A DNA stretch of 6,044 nucleotides. Source: Syntrophorhabdus sp. (GTDB taxonomy: Bacteria > Desulfobacterota > BSN033 > UBA1163). Positions within the stretch are counted from its first letter, which is position 1. Each line of letters starts with the position of its first letter. The position numbers were made by a program, and so were the translations under genes. The notes under the pieces are model-generated. The model was not told the DNA's origin, did not search any database, and saw nothing but the letters and a program-made list of their open reading frames with translations. The stretch spans positions 1-6,044 of the forward strand of contig DYHU01000233.1 of NCBI GenBank assembly GCA_020724025.1, given 5' to 3'. This document shows positions 5,328-6,044 of this stretch, in pieces.

Positions 5328-5951
5328 TTAGTATGCCTTTCGAAATCCTTCAAAAGCACTCTTCATGTCACACGCTAATTGATTTCGTTCATCACGATAA
5401 AAACTGCAATGGGTTTCCAGTTCCCTCTTTAGTTTTGCCCTGGCACGATGTAATCTGATCTTAACGGTATCAAGAGTAACCTCAAGGATTTCTGCAATCT
5501 CGTTATTCTGCAAACCTTCCAACTCACTGAGCACGACAACAGTTCGATAGTCTGCTGGAAGGTTCTCAATAAAGTTCCGAATGCATTGATTCATTTCCTT
5601 CCGAATAAGGGATGTCTCAGCTGAAGGGGGCTTTTCTCCCGTCCATGAATCTTTGTCCTCAATCTCCATTCCACCTTCTGCATTCGAATCATTTGATAGC
5701 CTATTGTGAACGATTCGTTGGAAAGACGGACTGCGCAGCCTATCGAATGCAGCATTGGTTGCGATTCGATATATCCAAGTGGACAGTTGAGACTCGCCTC
5801 TAAAAGTCTTCAAGGCTTGACTGACCCTTACGAAAACCTCTTGAGTCAGGTCTTCGGCCTCATGCTCACCAACTAAGCGTGTCAGATAGCGGACTATTTT
5901 TGGCCGAAAGCTGTCGTGGATTTTTTGGAACTCTAGTTCATTATCATTCAT
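5328..5951 (-). CDS. ECF-type RNA polymerase sigma factor with C-terminal cysteine pair
   Basis: A sigma-70 family protein of the extracytoplasmic-function type, 207 residues from the preferred start. Region 2 spans about 10-75, with the core-binding DLTQEVF (34-40) and the -10 recognition segment WIYRIATNAAFDRLR (59-73). An acidic linker (about 86-110) follows. Region 4 spans about 120-178, with the helix-turn-helix 'EIAEILEVTLDTVKIRLHRAR'. Past region 4 is a short tail, HC182SFYRDERNQLAC194, with two cysteines eleven residues apart that could bind zinc or form a disulfide. The frame is open to a GTG at 5987, but that codon lies in the cassette core and has no ribosome binding site; ATG 5951 has GGAG 9 bases upstream and opens directly into the fold. 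No anti-sigma factor is encoded nearby. The downstream CxxC protein may fill a sensing role instead. Confidence 0.87.
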   Translation of the reverse strand: MNDNELEFQKIHDSFRPKIVRYLTRLVGEHEAEDLTQEVFVRVSQALKTFRGESQLSTWIYRIATNAAFDRLRSPSFQRIVHNRLSNDSNAEGGMEIEDKDSWTGEKPPSAETSLIRKEMNQCIRNFIENLPADYRTVVVLSELEGLQNNEIAEILEVTLDTVKIRLHRARAKLKRELETHCSFYRDERNQLACDMKSAFEGFRKAY

Positions 5952-5975
5952 CTGGTCTTTCTCCATTCGGGCGAG

Positions 5976-5992
5976 GGGTAATTTCACTTAAC
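5976..5992 (-). repeat. cassette 1 terminal inverted repeat, 5' end
   Basis: Partner of 4982-4998. On minus it starts with the core GTTAAGT and continues GAAATTACCC. Confidence 0.7.
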
Positions 5993-6044
5993 GTTTGGCA
6001 AAAGCACGCAGTGCCGCTTGCCGCCTATCAACAAATCAATTTTC
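5986..6044 (-). repeat. attC-like site F, cut by the right edge
   Basis: On minus this ends in the core GTTAAGT (5992-5986) preceded by AAAC, so on plus it reads TAACGTTT, like TAACGTCT in site A and TAACGTAT in site B. Local pairings are 5997-6001 with 6018-6022 (ggcaa/ttgcc) and 6004-6007 with 6011-6014 (gcac/gtgc). The word CACGCAGTG is shared with site A. Its R'' and distal stem arm would lie beyond 6044, together with the gene of the preceding cassette. Confidence 0.5.

Larger units (their letters stand above)
4858..5991 (-). mobile_element. cassette 1: sigma factor plus CxxC protein
   Basis: Bounded by the cores GTTAAGT (minus, 5992-5986, perfect GTTRRRY) and GTTATGT (minus, 4858). The ends share a 17-base inverted repeat (5976-5992 and 4982-4998) with two G.T pairs on the plus strand. 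The cassette is 1134 bases long and holds two genes in one direction. About 40 bases lie between the core and the preferred start of the first gene. Confidence 0.65.

Noticed and set aside
5952..5987. Longer sigma factor starting at GTG 5987
   Set aside because: The GTG lies in the cassette core GTTAAGTG, has no Shine-Dalgarno and adds residues outside the sigma fold; ATG 5951 has GGAG upstream.
1..6044. CRISPR array, tRNA, rRNA or insertion sequence
   Set aside because: No short regularly spaced direct repeats, no tRNA- or rRNA-like segments and no transposase; the palindromes are all tied to cassette cores.

Overview
The window looks like a stretch of a chromosomal integron-type gene-cassette array from a bacterium of the FCB superphylum (Bacteroidota, Ignavibacteriota, KSB1 or similar). 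The taxonomic hint is the secreted protease, whose C-terminus carries the 'NYPNPFNP' beta-sandwich sorting domain typical of type IX secretion cargo in that group. The species cannot be named from the sequence. All five convincing genes lie on the minus strand, and they are described below in their own direction, from right to left.

Layout. 6044-5992: distal part of a recombination-site-like (attC-like) hairpin. 5991-4858: cassette 1, with an ECF sigma factor followed by a small CxxC protein of the carboxymuconolactone decarboxylase/AhpD-like family, ending in attC-like site B. 4857-1854: cassette 2 (3.0 kb), with a small lipoprotein and a 745-residue secreted zinc metalloprotease, ending in site A. 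1853 to about 245: cassette 3, with a 458-residue HNH plus TPR-like protein, ending in site C and fused to a remnant site D. 244-62: cassette 4, with no gene, consisting almost only of a branched GC-rich palindrome (site E). 61-1: start of a fifth cassette. The gaps between cassettes contain nothing except these hairpins.

The case for cassettes is internal. Each of the three gene-bearing cassettes starts with a GTTRRRY-like core, and the reverse complement of that same core opens the hairpin at its own 3' end. This is the R'/R'' relation expected of integron cassettes. The complementarity is cassette-specific and runs further than the usual 7 bases: 21/21, 20/21 plus one wobble, and 15/17 plus two wobbles. 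Sites A, B and C share a 31-base module beside R'' at exactly the same distance, with stem changes that compensate on the other arm. Non-Watson-Crick pairs are mostly G.T on the plus strand, which is the bottom strand of the cassettes and the one that folds in integron recombination. No integrase is in the window. If one exists it should lie beyond 6044.

Functionally the cassettes look independent: a regulator with a thiol-active partner, a secreted protease with a lipoprotein, and a nuclease-like protein. The most specific regulatory signal is a hairpin that fills the whole gap between the sigma factor gene and the CxxC gene and holds the Shine-Dalgarno sequence of the latter.
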